A DNA stretch of 64,000 bases from Anadara kagoshimensis (Eukaryota > Mollusca > Bivalvia > Arcoida > Arcidae): contig CM037870.1 of the NCBI GenBank assembly GCA_021292105.1, forward strand, positions 64,044,083 through 64,108,082, read 5' to 3'. Under the pieces are notes generated by a model. The model saw only the letters and a program-made list of their open reading frames with translations, was not told the origin of the DNA and ran no database searches. Made by a program: the position numbers and the translations under genes. Each line of letters begins with the position of its first letter. Position 1 is the stretch's first letter. Positions 53,376 to 64,000 of the stretch are shown piece after piece.

Positions 53376-53678
53376 TGTTTGAAATTAATATTTGGAAATT
53401 TAAAAATTAATGAATCATTTAAAGTTGCACAAACATTATAATTACATTCTATTATCATTATAAAGATATATAACAAGAATTGCGACAAAGTTGAGTTAAA
53501 ACTGGTGAAACCAGTAAAAATAGAAAGCCAAACGTTACATTCTAAATTAACACTACTGAGTACATCTGCGGCATTTACTGATTTAGTCTTTTAATATTTT
53601 ATCTGAGATATGACGGACTATATTGTTAATTAGAATTAATGTGTTCTAGATTTGAATGTATACATTTCAATTACCGTG

Positions 53679-54089
53679 TTATGTTAGTTTATAAAGAGCA
53701 GTGACGTTCCAGAATAACAAGATTACTGGTTCACTGTTAATGTTTTTGCTCCACGGAGAGACAAACCAAGACATCATCAAGAGGCGGAACATAGTAACAG
53801 AAAGTGATTTTATCCAGTAGTGAAGAAAAGTCAGACCAAATGAACAAAATGATTTCTCATATTTAATTGACAACGAGATACAACGGATTGTACTATTGTA
53901 TTGGAGCGGCTCAGTATAATTTTTTTCTTCTAGTAAATCCTGGCTCAATTGCGTCCACAGATCAACACTTTCACGGATACCATTTAATGTTAACCAGGTT
54001 GTGCATACAAATATAGTATGGGTGTATTTTAGTGTTCCGAATAACACAAACCAAGAACAATATTCAAGGCGAGACAACATGTACGTCAT
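53679..54089 (-). CDS. 136-codon ORF, unknown, possibly membrane protein or exon
   Basis: One of the longer uninterrupted frames not explained by a repeat. It begins MTYMLSRLEYCSWFVLFGTL and holds a polar middle (IRESVDLWTQLSQDLLEEKN, then YTEPLQYNSTIRC). A second hydrophobic part follows (FGLTFLHYWIKSLSVTMFRL then LMMSWFVSPW). A membrane anchor at each end of a polar loop could be drawn, and NYT and NST are potential glycosylation sites. No family motif is recognised and no splice or polyadenylation context was found. At this base composition, 136 codons without a stop is uncommon but possible by chance. Confidence 0.22.
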   Translation of the reverse strand: MTYMLSRLEYCSWFVLFGTLKYTHTIFVCTTWLTLNGIRESVDLWTQLSQDLLEEKNYTEPLQYNSTIRCISLSIKYEKSFCSFGLTFLHYWIKSLSVTMFRLLMMSWFVSPWSKNINSEPVILLFWNVTALYKLT

Positions 54090-54099
54090 TATCTATTCA

Positions 54100-54212
54100 A
54101 ATTCCAACCAAAATGTTGTTTTATATGGGACTTTTTGATACACAAATTACATATTGTTTGCATATTTATTCTGACTAACTAAGGACGATTTCTGAAGACA
54201 CAAACGTCCACC
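54100..54212. other. Short intergenic stretch
   Basis: Nothing recognised. Confidence 0.3.
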
Positions 54213-57085
54213 AAACACGCAGTTTAATATTGAAGGAGCTATTTTTAAAAAAAAATTGTGTATGACTATAAAGTTTAATATTCCGAACAGAAAGGAATGC
54301 AATAATAAAGAAATCCAAAAGCTTTTTGAAATAAAATCGAAGATATAACATACACATCCATTCAAACTGTCAACCTTTTCAGTTCTAAATGTCATGGTAG
54401 CTGCGGATGTGTATCGTGTATGTGTTTTGATGCTCTATGGGCAAGAAATCTAATACAACAAGAATCAGTTTCTTATGATGACTAAAATATTCATCAGTTA
54501 CATTCAACCATATCTGTTTATCAATAATGGTTAAGATGTTGATACAAAGTATTGTGAGTAAAGTGGACTTCCAATTGTACCATCCACTTGAATTTTGAAT
54601 GAACATTTTAACTTTAAAGGTGAAAACGACGGAATTGAGCAACAAAAATCATACATTTTGTGCAATAGGGTGGGGTCGGGGTTACATAAATCTTACCTGT
54701 TTCTGCATCCTTATATTAAAAGATAGTGAAATAAAAAAATACCAAAGAAACATTTGATAAATCGATGAAACCTTTTACCATTTATTTATACATTGGAATT
54801 TTCGTGTTCATTCATTCTGTCTTTCAACCAAATCTATTCTTGAACCTTCTTGTTGCTATATAGGCGTGCATGTGTACCAGCAGCCTGCCACAGGAACACA
54901 CGTTCTAATAGAACTGACATATTTTGTGTACAATTCGAAGAAATACTTTGTTAACATCTTTGTAAATTAAACAAAAAAACAAATATTGACTTTTGAGATT
55001 TCAAAATAACTACAAATAACTTATGATGTCATATGATTACTAAAAAGATGTGTTGTAAAAATAATTGCCATTGTTAACTTCAATTTTACACTTCCAACGT
55101 TTTAATTCAAACGTTGTCTTCAAATTTGGCAGCAAGAGGGTCAATGCATTGGCAGTTTATTGACACAAAACACTGGGTACTGAGAGGTGTTGCGATATAA
55201 AACATCTACTTGTGACCAATAGTCTAAAAAGACATTTTAGCTTTCGCCGCTATCGAATAAAATAGATATACTAGGTGAGATTACTCAAACCACAACAGAT
55301 ACGTACATATAATTTAACAGAATAAGAGTTATCTCCGCTGCTCTTCTGATTTCATTTTATACTGCTCTATATCCAATACCAGTATATAAGCTTCCATGTT
55401 TGTACACGGCGTAGGGTAAATTACGATTATTATTGCTTGCATAACAAGACATCCGTCGGACAAGTTCCTAATTAAAGGTAAGCATAATGAGCTTCTATAA
55501 TAATTGGTTTTTTTATATCGATTGCAAGTGTTGGTGAAAAATAGTTTCCGCTTGCGTTGGACCAATGCTGGTTGGCGCCCTGTAACAACTAAAGGTGTAA
55601 CATCGCTGTGGATTCGACTGCGAGTAAGAGTATGAATTTTAGAAGAATGTTACTTATTGTCTAGATAGCAGTATTACAAATAAAACGACCTTTGATCTGC
55701 GGCAACTTCGGCAAGTGCACTAGCCCTGTGATTATAGGTGTCACCATAAAACATGTGATTTAATATTGAAGCAGCTGTCAAGAACATTGTGTATAAAGAT
55801 TAATATTCAAAAATGGAAGGAAGGCAATAATAAAGAAATCCAAAAATGTTACGAAATAAAATCGAAGATAGAAAATACAAATCCACATTCTACCTTTTTC
55901 AGTTCTAAGCAACAAAAAGCTTACACTTTGTGCATGTAATAGATGGGGTGGGAGTTGCAAAAATCATATTTGTTCTTGCATGCTAATATTTAAATATAGT
56001 AAAATAAAAAACGTATGAATGAAATCGACGAGACCTTTTACCTGTCATTTATGTATTAGAATATTTGTGTTCATCCATTCATCTTTCAACCAAATCTGTT
56101 CTTGTGTTATATGGGTTCTACCAGCAGCCTACACAAGAACACACATGGCGTTTTAAACTGACAATTTTTTGTAAAACAAAATTCGAAGAAATACTTTTTT
56201 TAAAACAAAAAAGACAAATGTTGACTTTTGAGACTAAAAAAAACTACCAGTAACTTTTGGTGTCATATGACTACCAATTGGATGTGTTGTCATTAAAATT
56301 GCCATTAGGACCTTAATTTGACACTTCCAACGTTTAAATTCAATTCGGCACTTGAAACGCTGTCTTTTCAATTTTTGCAGCAAGAGGGTCAATGCAGTGG
56401 CAGTTAATTGACACAAAACATTGTATACAAGAGCTATTGCAGCAAAGATGAACACACAATTACACCTGACCTGAGACGACATGGATTGTGAACAGATACT
56501 TGTAAACAATAATCTAAAAAGACACATTTTAGCTTCACCTCGCTATAGAATTAAACAAATAAAACAGATATACTAGGAGAGATTACTCAAACCACAACAG
56601 ATACGTACATATAATTTAACAGAATAAGAGTTATCTCCGCTGCTCTTCTGATTTCATTTTATACTGCTCTATATCCAATACCAGTATATAAGCTTCCATG
56701 TTTGTACACGGCGTAGGGTAAATTACGATTATGATTGCTTGCAAAACAAGACACAACCGCCGGACCAGTTCCTAATTAAAGGTATGCATAATCAACTTCT
56801 ATAATAATTTTTTTATATCGATTGCAAGTGTTGGTGAAAAATAGGTTCCGCTTGCGTTGGACCAATGCTGGTTGGCGACGTGTAACAACTAAAGGTGTAA
56901 CATCGCTGTGGATTCATCTGCGAGTAAGAGTATGAATTTTAGAAGAATTTTACTTATTGTCTGGATTTTTGTGTGCGGCACCTTCGGCAAGTATACTACC
57001 CCTTTGACTCTGAAGGTCGCCGTAATGATATAAAATATGTAATTTAATATTGAAGCAGTTGTTAAGAACATTGGGTATAAAGTTT
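54213..57085 (+). repeat. Tandem segmental duplication, two copies and part of a third
   Basis: The marker TTTAATATTGAAG recurs at about 54219, 55757 and 57042. Long stretches are nearly identical: 55285-55460 and 56587-56765 share CCACAACAGATACGTACATA, TCTCCGCTGCTCTTCTGATT and CATGTTTGTACACGGCGTAG with few changes. 55570-55670 matches 56872-56965 (ACAACTAAAGGTGTAACATC). Other parts, such as 54255-54400 against 55785-55910, are more diverged. Unit lengths are about 1.54 and 1.29 kb. The minus-strand frames (54147-54645, 55329-55960, 56234-56527) are not kept in the same frame between units, so I do not call them genes. Confidence 0.85.
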
Positions 57086-57089
57086 TTTC

Positions 57090-57330
57090 TTGTTTTGCCA
57101 CATACTTTTTGAAAAATCCGAAAGTTTTATTTTATCCTGCATTTTCTCTCTTAGAATACAAGTGCTGACGCTTGCAAGACCTTATGCACCACACGAACTT
57201 GGACTTATGTAAATGCTTAATATCTACAAGAAAATAGCGTATAGATAAAACAAACTATTTATTTGTTTAAAAACTTTTTATCCAAGTTAAAGATATATCG
57301 GTCAATGTCAAAACCTCAAAATCGCAAAAT
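57090..57330. other. Intergenic sequence, nothing recognised
   Basis: No gene supported. Confidence 0.4.
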
Positions 57331-57334
57331 CAAA

Positions 57335-57665
57335 GTAAAAACTTTAAAGACTGGTAATCAAAAACAAACATACTAATCCATTTCCGAATCACAATCCAGA
57401 AGCAAAGTAAAAATTTTGGAACTGACAAGTTAGGTTAGACACGTGAACTTCCACCAGGGAAGTGAGGCCGGGTGCTCCGGAAGGGTAAGTACCTCCTGTT
57501 TAGCTAGCTACACCCGCCACGTGTGTAATCAAAATTGTGTGAAAGGAACATGGAACTATGAGACGTCAAATATATCCAAGGCAATCCTGGACACAGAGAC
57601 ATCAAACGTGTCAACAATACTGTGATGACGGCCATAAAACTTTTTGAGGGCCTTGATAAGCCTTA
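57335..57665 (-). mobile_element. Retroelement copy with reverse transcriptase end, antisense
   Basis: On the minus strand this holds the last ~35 codons of the 28369 reverse transcriptase ORF: GGCTTATCAAGGCCCTCAAA from 57663, then GGCCGTCATCACAGTATTGT, then the stop. The full tail follows to AGTATGTTTGTTTTTGATT. By eye it is more than 95% identical to the 28942-29250 copy over the matched length. 5'-truncated. A 60-codon plus-strand frame inside it is not a gene. Confidence 0.85.
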
Positions 57666-57689
57666 CATGTAAGTTTAACTAGCGAACTG

Positions 57690-57775
57690 CGACCTCGTAT
57701 TTTGCTAGCTACATCAGGCATTAATTACATCAAAATAGAGAATGAAAGTAACACGACTTTATCCGAATAAGGTTG
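57690..57775 (-). mobile_element. Retroelement 3'-tail fragment, antisense, diverged
   Basis: TTTTGCTAGCTACATCAGGC then ATTAATTACATCAAAATAGA and GAATGAAAG resemble the GCTAGCTACACC...TAATCAAAATTG...GAAAGG part of the tail. Confidence 0.45.
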
Positions 57776-57779
57776 AAGA

Positions 57780-59455
57780 CCATCTTTGCCGACTGTCAAA
57801 ACTTGTGTTAGAATTATTGATAATGATTTAGAAGTACATTTTTGGGAACCTAATATATTCTTCCTTAGTATTTCCACCCATATGCTAGTGTTCTATGTAA
57901 AATTTTAATGAAAGTTTCAAATTGGCTGGATTCAATCTTTCTAACCATTATATTCTTCTGACACAAACGTATTGAAAAGGATAATGTTAACATATTTGGC
58001 TTGTCAACCTCTCGTCAAGTCTGATTTTGGTTTAGGGTGTTTATTGTGACGTCAAAGAAGTCGGGGCTAAATGTTTTGAAGAGTTGAATGGCGCTGTTCC
58101 ATTTACTGACAAAATCAGCGGATGAATACCAGTGTTTTGTAATACTAAAATGATTGACATTTTGCAAATTTTAAGCAGAAATATCAACGATTAATATTGT
58201 AGTTATAAGAAATTTAATTTTAATTTGTTTTAGTTTGCGGGGTATATAAACAGATTTTGGAAATGGAAATTCTATCATAAACTGCTTCACAAGTTTACTA
58301 TAAGAATTGCCACTTCCAAAACCTTTTTTACATCCCATGGTCGAATATACAGGTGTAGTGGAGAGATTGATGTAGAGTGGTTATAGAGGAGTGGAGTACA
58401 TTGATATAAATAGGGTAGAGTTGAGTGGTGCAGATGGAGTAAATTGAAATGAGAAGAGTAGAGTAATGGGCCACTAGGCCACATCGAGGCGGTTGGTTCG
58501 GAGTGCCCTCGAAAACCACAAACCTTTGGCAAGAAAAAATACATATTTTATCTATCATAGGATATGTCTGAAGTGGTGAGGCCGTGTGATTGCGCGCACT
58601 TAAGACCATTCGACAACCATGGAGTCTGGTTTAATTCCGATTTATGAGATATTTTTGAACCGCCTCAATGACTCACTGGTTCATATATAAGACTTAAAAA
58701 ATTGAGATACTGCGTTCTAGTCTGCTATTCAGTATTAAAAGACAGAGAATCATACTGACAACACGTTAAAGTCGCACGAAGTTCGCCCTAGTACACCAAA
58801 ATACATCTCGCGCATTCACAAACTTGTTTTTGATTAATCATTTGTGTGACGTTATAAAACCTTTGTGTCTCATAATTAAATATCATAGGTCAATAGTTAA
58901 ATTTTGTTTTGTTCTATAAAACTCTGTTTGAGGTATAATGATCATTGATCAAGAGATTTGACGCTGATAGTTGAAAGATTACTGATGCGATATTAACCAG
59001 AATTACAAGGTTTCCACGGGTAAGGGAAAAGTCAGGAAATTTATATTTGTTTCAAGCTCAGGGAATTTAAAAAAGGAAATTTTGAAAAAATTAAGGAAAT
59101 TGCCAGGAAATTATATATTTCTTTCTCAGGAGCTTTGCCTCTTTGAAATTCCATTCATGTTTTTCTTATCCAACCTTCTCCTTGCATACTACTGAACAGA
59201 AAAAGATATCAGGGACTAGAGCCTTAGATTTTGTTTCCCTTTCACATGATACGACTTTAATATTTTATGCCCTGTGTACGTAGACATCATAGCCATTTTA
59301 CCAAATTTCAGGGGAAACTATAAACAGACATAACTTGCTTCACCTAGCAGTGTTCTTGTTTTAATTTGAAATGCGTAAGAATGTCGGAAAAAATGGAAAT
59401 CCGTGAAGGAAATTTGAATTAAGTCAAGTGTGGGAACTATGATTTTATAATACCA
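57780..59455. other. Intergenic, GTAGAGTGG-rich stretch at 58350-58470
   Basis: A purine-rich stretch with repeated GTAGAG/GGAGTGGAGT words lies at 58355-58470. Minus-strand frames across it (58287-58609) are translations of that repeat. 59000-59110 has repeated GGAAATTT words. No gene supported. Confidence 0.4.
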
Positions 59456-59464
59456 TCCTCCTCA

Positions 59465-59510
59465 CAATCATCATCACCACCACCACCACCACCACCATCA
59501 TCATCAACAA
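59465..59510 (+). repeat. CAC/CAT trinucleotide microsatellite
   Basis: About seven CAC repeats flanked by CAT repeats. Confidence 0.9.
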
Positions 59511-59514
59511 TAAC

Positions 59515-59890
59515 AAGAGCTGATAGATCTCCCTAAAATTGTCAACATCAACAATAACAATAACGACACAAAATATAAATCACTAAATATAAATGTGTTC
59601 AGGCTACAAATTACCAAACTTCGTTTTACTACAGTAAAGATAGCAAGTATTAGATAATAAATAAAAAAAGTTGTTTGTATGAATATTTAAAATGACAAGT
59701 AAAAGTCTGAGTGGTAAGCCTGAATGATGACACAGACTACCCTTTAGCTATATGAAGACTATATTAAGCTTTTCCATAAATTCACAAATCTTGATGCATT
59801 GGTTGTTACAAATTGGATTTTTCCCGAGGAGTAATTTTTGGTGCTTTTATTACAAGAAAATTATATAATTATATGATGTTATATGTTATC
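59515..59890. other. Intergenic sequence, nothing recognised
   Basis: No gene supported. Confidence 0.4.
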
Positions 59891-59892
59891 TT

Positions 59893-60104
59893 ATACAGTA
59901 CAACCCTGTCGAAAGTTTAATGCTTAGCTGACGAATTAGTACTGAATTAGGGGCATCCCGGTCCCTCGTTGCATGATTTTGACAGCTATCTAACTCCTGG
60001 TAGCTGCCCGGTCACAAGTTATCTTTAGCTCAGCCACCTGACAGCAGAGCGTCGACCCCTTTTTCGATAGTTCAGTGTTAAATTTTCCAGGTCTGTTCTG
60101 TATG
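59893..60104 (+). mobile_element. MITE, family A, copy
   Basis: Left end TACAGTACAACCCTGTCGAA AGTTTAATGCTTAGCTGACG AATTAGTACTG, right end GTGTTAAATTTTCCAGGTCT GTTCTGTA. Inside, the TTGACAGCTATCTAACTC core is kept. Confidence 0.85.
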
Positions 60105-61370
60105 TACATCCGTAGGAAGATGAAAGTGATACACGTATTTATTTTCTATATAAGGACATTGACAGCCTTACGTCTCACTTTATGTTGTTAAAGGCTTTCA
60201 TTAATGTCTATTCCTGTAAAATACATTTGAAGATTTATTTTGGTTGAAATTAGTGTTGAAAGGATCATAATAAACAACTATGTATTATATTTCACGACCA
60301 AACCTTTTAAATCTCGTTTTTACAGTTTCTCCGCAAACATGCTATTACATAGAAATTATAAAATCCCTTATTGTGATAAAGGTTAACATTTTAGAAATAA
60401 TTAATTAGTTAAAATAACGTTCATTAGATTTTGCATGTGTACTACGTGACCAAACTCCTTAATTCAGAATGTTTTGGAAAACTTTTACATTGCAAATTCC
60501 CGCATACCGTGGTAGTAACAATACCGACTTTATAGTATTCTAAGGCAATTTCTATCATTTATTCTTTACATACATGTCCGCCTTAAAGGTTTACTGTCCT
60601 TCTAAAAATTCAGATTTTTTCACTGTTATTTTAATGCATTGGGATATAAGGCATGTTCTGAACACTTTTAAATTAATAGAAAATGAAATATTATTTGGTT
60701 AATTTGTAGCATTCTAAGAATTTAGTATATAGCACTATTTCCATTCTTTTGATAATACTCAACGAAATGTGTCTGAATACAAAATAATTCAGTGTGTACA
60801 GCTGAAGTATGTATGTATCAAGCCTTATATGCAAATATAAAGAGCACCCAACTTTTCCTATGAATACAAACAGGGGTTAAATCTCAGCAACGATATGTAA
60901 AAATTACACATTTAAATCAACATTTTCATTTATGACAAAAATAATAAAATGTATTCTAAGTAACGTTTTTCTTCTATCAGAAGTGTAACTAAATGTTTTA
61001 TAGTTTAAACCCAAATCATGTTTTACTTCTACGTTCACAACTAATTGTGTCAATTTATCTTTTACTGTGGTTTTGAAATCCTACAGTAAAATTGTACATT
61101 TAACTGAAAATCCTAAAATGACGGAAGCAAGCAATTTTAAACATTTTGAAAACTTTTAACGAAAGGTATTCCTATTGTTATTCTTTTACTTCATGCTTTT
61201 AGCTGCAAATTTGACTTTCGGCTTTAAGTTAAATATATGTACTTTTTAGAAAATCCTTTTATTTGCAAAAATTGTGTTGAGATTTCATTAGGAAATATCG
61301 AGATGTGGTTAATAAAAATCAACCCTTTCGGTAGAATTTGTAGTAGCAGACAGGAAAGAAATAGTAGACA
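60105..61370. other. Intergenic sequence, nothing recognised
   Basis: No gene supported. Confidence 0.4.
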
Positions 61371-61374
61371 GCAG

Positions 61375-61500
61375 CATTGACATGTTGTTCGCGCGAAACA
61401 CGAGGCACAAAGTAGGAGGCGGAAGTGTGGAGGGGGTCTCCCTCCACAGATGGGGGTACGGGGGGCCTCCCTCGGAACATTTTAAATTTTAGATTAAAAA
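61375..61500 (-). mobile_element. Probable subterminal GC-rich block of the hAT element
   Basis: GGAGGGGGTCTCCCTCCACA and GTACGGGGGGCCTCCCTCGG form short inverted GC blocks in AT-rich DNA, like those in the other hAT element at 36665-36720. It lies about 430 bp past the stop of the transposase pseudogene, which would put the element's 3' end here. No clear terminal repeat was identified. Confidence 0.4.
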
Positions 61501-61926
61501 TGCTGCATTTCTACCATTTTGACAACAAATATGGTTTATCTGTTTAACTATAAAACTTGAATTACTAGCAGTTAATATTATATTAATGATCTAATAAGTT
61601 ATAAAAACAAAACCTCATCAGTAGTGACAGGACAAACTCATATAGAATCTAAAAATCCAGAGACAACAAAAGTATATCTTATGAACCTGAGAAAATAGTT
61701 TGCATTAATTAGTATTTGCTAATTTGAGTTTCTCATATTTGGTAATCCCAACTTTACAGACACCTTCCTATACAGAAAACAGAATAAAATAGATTTTATT
61801 GAAACCAATTTATTTGAGAATTGTCAGTATGTTCAAATGTTTTGTAATACACAAAGTAAACTTAATATGAAATTTAAAAACTGTTTTGGATATTTTGAAT
61901 AATAAAATCTGTGTTGAACGTAGATT

Positions 61927-64000
61927 TTAATATTCAAAATAATCATCTTTTTTAAATGCACTATCCTCATCATCACTTATGTCCAGTTTCTTTACAGCAT
62001 CATCAACTTCATATGATTTAGTCTGATTTTCCTTCTTCCTTCGACTTTTACTTGCATTCCATATGTTAACTGCTCTATGTATGAGCTCCTGTGATCTTGA
62101 AACCTCGGGGCCATTGATGCACATAAGCATATAATTTTTTAGCGAGTTTCTAAGCCTAGTCTTGATACCTTTTCAAGCACTAGCACCCCTTTCTGGCCAA
62201 GCATTTGAAACTGGGACAAGTGCTGCCAATTTTGCCAGTTTCAAAAGCTCGACCTTGTCTCTGAAGGCAATAGGGTTATTCACAAGTCTTAAGAGCAACC
62301 ACTCAGTTGGGATTTGCTTCCCAAAAGGCAAGTCTTTTAAAATCAAGGATATATCAAACTTCAAAGACATCCACTCTTTTAAAGGTTTAGTTTTTTGTAA
62401 CATTGAAGTTTGCTTGGCTACCATAAAAGTGTTGTGTTAAGGAACAGATGGCTTCATTCCCATACTCTATAAAACCTGGGCCATTCTCCAAGGGGACAGA
62501 ACAAGGGTAAAAAATTCTGAAAGCAGTAAGGATACACACTGAATCAGAGAAACGGTCATTAATATTTTGTAAAAGAGAATCAATGTATTTCGTAAAAAGG
62601 GACACAAGGTCTCCCAAACAGTTTGAGGTAAATGCAAGTTCCTTACTTATGTTTGTTAATGAGTCTATATCTGCTCGTAGTTTATCGATAGGATCCTCAT
62701 CAGTACGTAGTTTAAGTAATGCAACCTTAGCTTTCTGTATATCAGATGTTAGTTTGGAGAAATTAGCATAATCTCTCTGGAAACCTTTTGACAATTCACT
62801 GAGAATAGGGAGTATATTTCTTAAGATATACAAAACACCAACAAACATCGCAAGATACTCATAGTCATTTAAAGCTGCTTTTACAGACTTATCAAAGCTT
62901 AACCATCTAGTTTTACATGTTTTTAAAAGTTTTTTTTTTGGCAACTTTATTACAACCTGGCTTTGTTAAGTTTATTTCATTCAGCTCAATTTGAGTTTTA
63001 AGTAATAGTGCAATTTTTTAGGGAGAGGTTTAAAAAAACACAAAAGTTGACACAGGATATCCATGGCAGATTTGATGTACTTTATTTCAATATTGGTATC
63101 AGTGCAAGCTAAAGCAAGGCGATGGCAAATGCAGTGCATGGAAAGCAAAGTGGGGTTGATGGATTAAAGTATCTTTGCAGCCTCATTTTTCTTCTCCAGC
63201 ATAACTGCAGCACCATATGAGGCAAGAGCTACAACATCATTTACCTGCATACTCAGATAAAAAAGTAACAAGGAGACCAAATATGGTTTCAGCATTAGCA
63301 GAGTTACTTTCTTCCAATACATTTTGTACACCTAAGAATGCTGTGCCTATTTGTTTTGTGTCACTGTTATGGTAGTGAACAAAAGTAACTAACTGTGACA
63401 TTACAGAGATGTGTGTAACCTCATCCGTTAATAAACCAATTTAGCACTTTTGTCCAACTTTTCATACAAAATATCCCTTGCAACTTGACATAAAGTTAAA
63501 AAAATCTCCTTTAGTAACCCTGCCCCGGTATAATTAAAATTTGCTACTTGCAAGTTGTCTCTGCTAAAATTTATCAGTGGCATAAGTTTGATGTTGGCAA
63601 TATTTTCTTTCATCAAGAAATAAGCACACGAAAATGCCAAATGTAAAGCAGAAGTTTTATTTTCTTTAAAGTCAGCGTGGCGTTTGTGCAATATGGATAC
63701 TCGTTGCAAGTATTCACTTTGCACACACTGATTGTGGCACTGGGTCTCGGCATGGGTGGCAATTGCATCTTTATGAAACCTTAACCCCGGGGCACAAGCA
63801 ATTTTTTCTAAAAGATTTTGTTTGTTTTACCTTGATGTTTCCTGCACAAACAGCAGAAAACATCAATTCCTTCAACATAACACAACCACCAGCATTTTGA
63901 AGACAACATAGTGTGGCTAAAATTTTTCTTGAGTTGTTTTAAACTTGATTCTTCACTATCAGATAGTTTACAACCATTAGAGCAATTATGTGTATGAATA
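61927..64000 (-). pseudogene. hAT transposase-type gene, inactivated (KIAA1586/ZNF862-like)
   Basis: Read from the right edge down, the order is as follows. First a TTF-type zinc-finger region with WWLCYVEGIDVFCCLCRKHQ near 63860, and DAIATHAETQCHNQC across a stop and frameshift. Then an N-terminal helical part, 63724-63428 (SALHLAFSCAYFLMKENIAN). Then a catalytic-fold segment, LLTDEVTHISVMSQLVTFVH, with VNDVVALASYGAAVMLEKKN and LLSMHCICHRLALACTDTN after an in-frame TAA at 63164-63166. Next an insertion region, TCKTRWLSFDKSVKAALNDY (62944-62387). Last come WLLLRLVNNPIAFRDKV, VSNAWPERGAS and IKTRLRNSLKNYMLMC down to the stop at 61927. This is the architecture of hAT transposases and of host genes derived from them (KIAA1586, ZNF862). 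Frameshifts (for example at the A10 run, 62930-62939) and stops (TGA at 62173-62175) inactivate it. The usual SDGAAVM aspartate is Tyr here (63215-63217). The 5' end lies beyond the window. Confidence 0.75.

Noticed and set aside
54147-54645. Three overlapping minus-strand ORFs of 60-86 codons
   Set aside because: They lie in the segmental duplication, and the frames are not conserved in the second unit.
58287-58609. Two minus-strand ORFs of 85-93 codons, His/Ser/Tyr-rich
   Set aside because: Translations of the GTAGAGTGG-rich purine stretch; no family resemblance.

Overview
This is animal nuclear DNA, A+T-rich (about two thirds by eye) and very gene-poor. There is no operon structure, no ribosome-binding-site logic, no rRNA and no free-standing tRNA gene. 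Almost every recognisable feature is a mobile element or a tandem repeat: tRNA-derived SINEs, several MITE families, hAT, PIF/Harbinger-like and Mutator-like DNA elements, non-LTR and Penelope-type reverse-transcribing elements, a Gag remnant and several tandem arrays. The mixture resembles what is known from bivalve and other mollusc genomes. I infer a lophotrochozoan, probably a bivalve, but no host gene in the window is complete enough to name the species.

Layout. 1-10 kb: mostly featureless AT-rich DNA with a first MITE copy, two adjacent LINE 3' ends (4.0-5.9 kb), a degenerate minisatellite, SINE pieces and two 3'-tail fragments of a retroelement. 10-17 kb: a 0.93-kb TA-flanked inverted-repeat element, two MITEs and short tandem duplications. 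17.2-19.1 kb: a 21-copy array of a 92-bp satellite. 19-25 kb: SINEs, a 106-bp near-perfect palindrome, and at 24.7 kb on the minus strand the best host-gene signal in the window, a 36-codon signal-peptide exon ending at a GTAAGT donor. 26.5-30 kb: a decayed Gag gene, then a 5'-truncated retroelement with an open reverse transcriptase reading frame. 30-34 kb: a minisatellite, antisense SINEs, a 160-bp foldback and a broken LINE ORF1. 34-39 kb: a minisatellite split by a block holding a zinc-finger-like exon, a 1.2-kb internally deleted hAT transposon and a small ORF, followed by a PIF/Harbinger-like element nested in a retroelement tail. 39-53 kb: minisatellites, hairpin repeats, an array grown from the retroelement tail, SINEs, a 167-bp array, a Mutator-type MITE and a small hAT-type MITE. 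53-57 kb: a 136-codon unassigned ORF and a 1.3-1.5-kb tandem segmental duplication. 57-64 kb: another retroelement copy, sparse sequence, then a minus-strand hAT transposase pseudogene running off the right edge.

The genes do not form a pathway. What connects the region is element biology. One retroelement family accounts for at least nine dispersed tails, and one of those tails grew into a 45-bp tandem array. A Harbinger-like element sits inside another tail with a clean TAA duplication. Two elements with CAG-ended termini both carry 5-bp flanking repeats. The hAT pseudogene has lost one of its likely catalytic aspartates. Only the signal-peptide exon, and more weakly the zinc-finger-like exon and three small ORFs, are candidates for host coding sequence.
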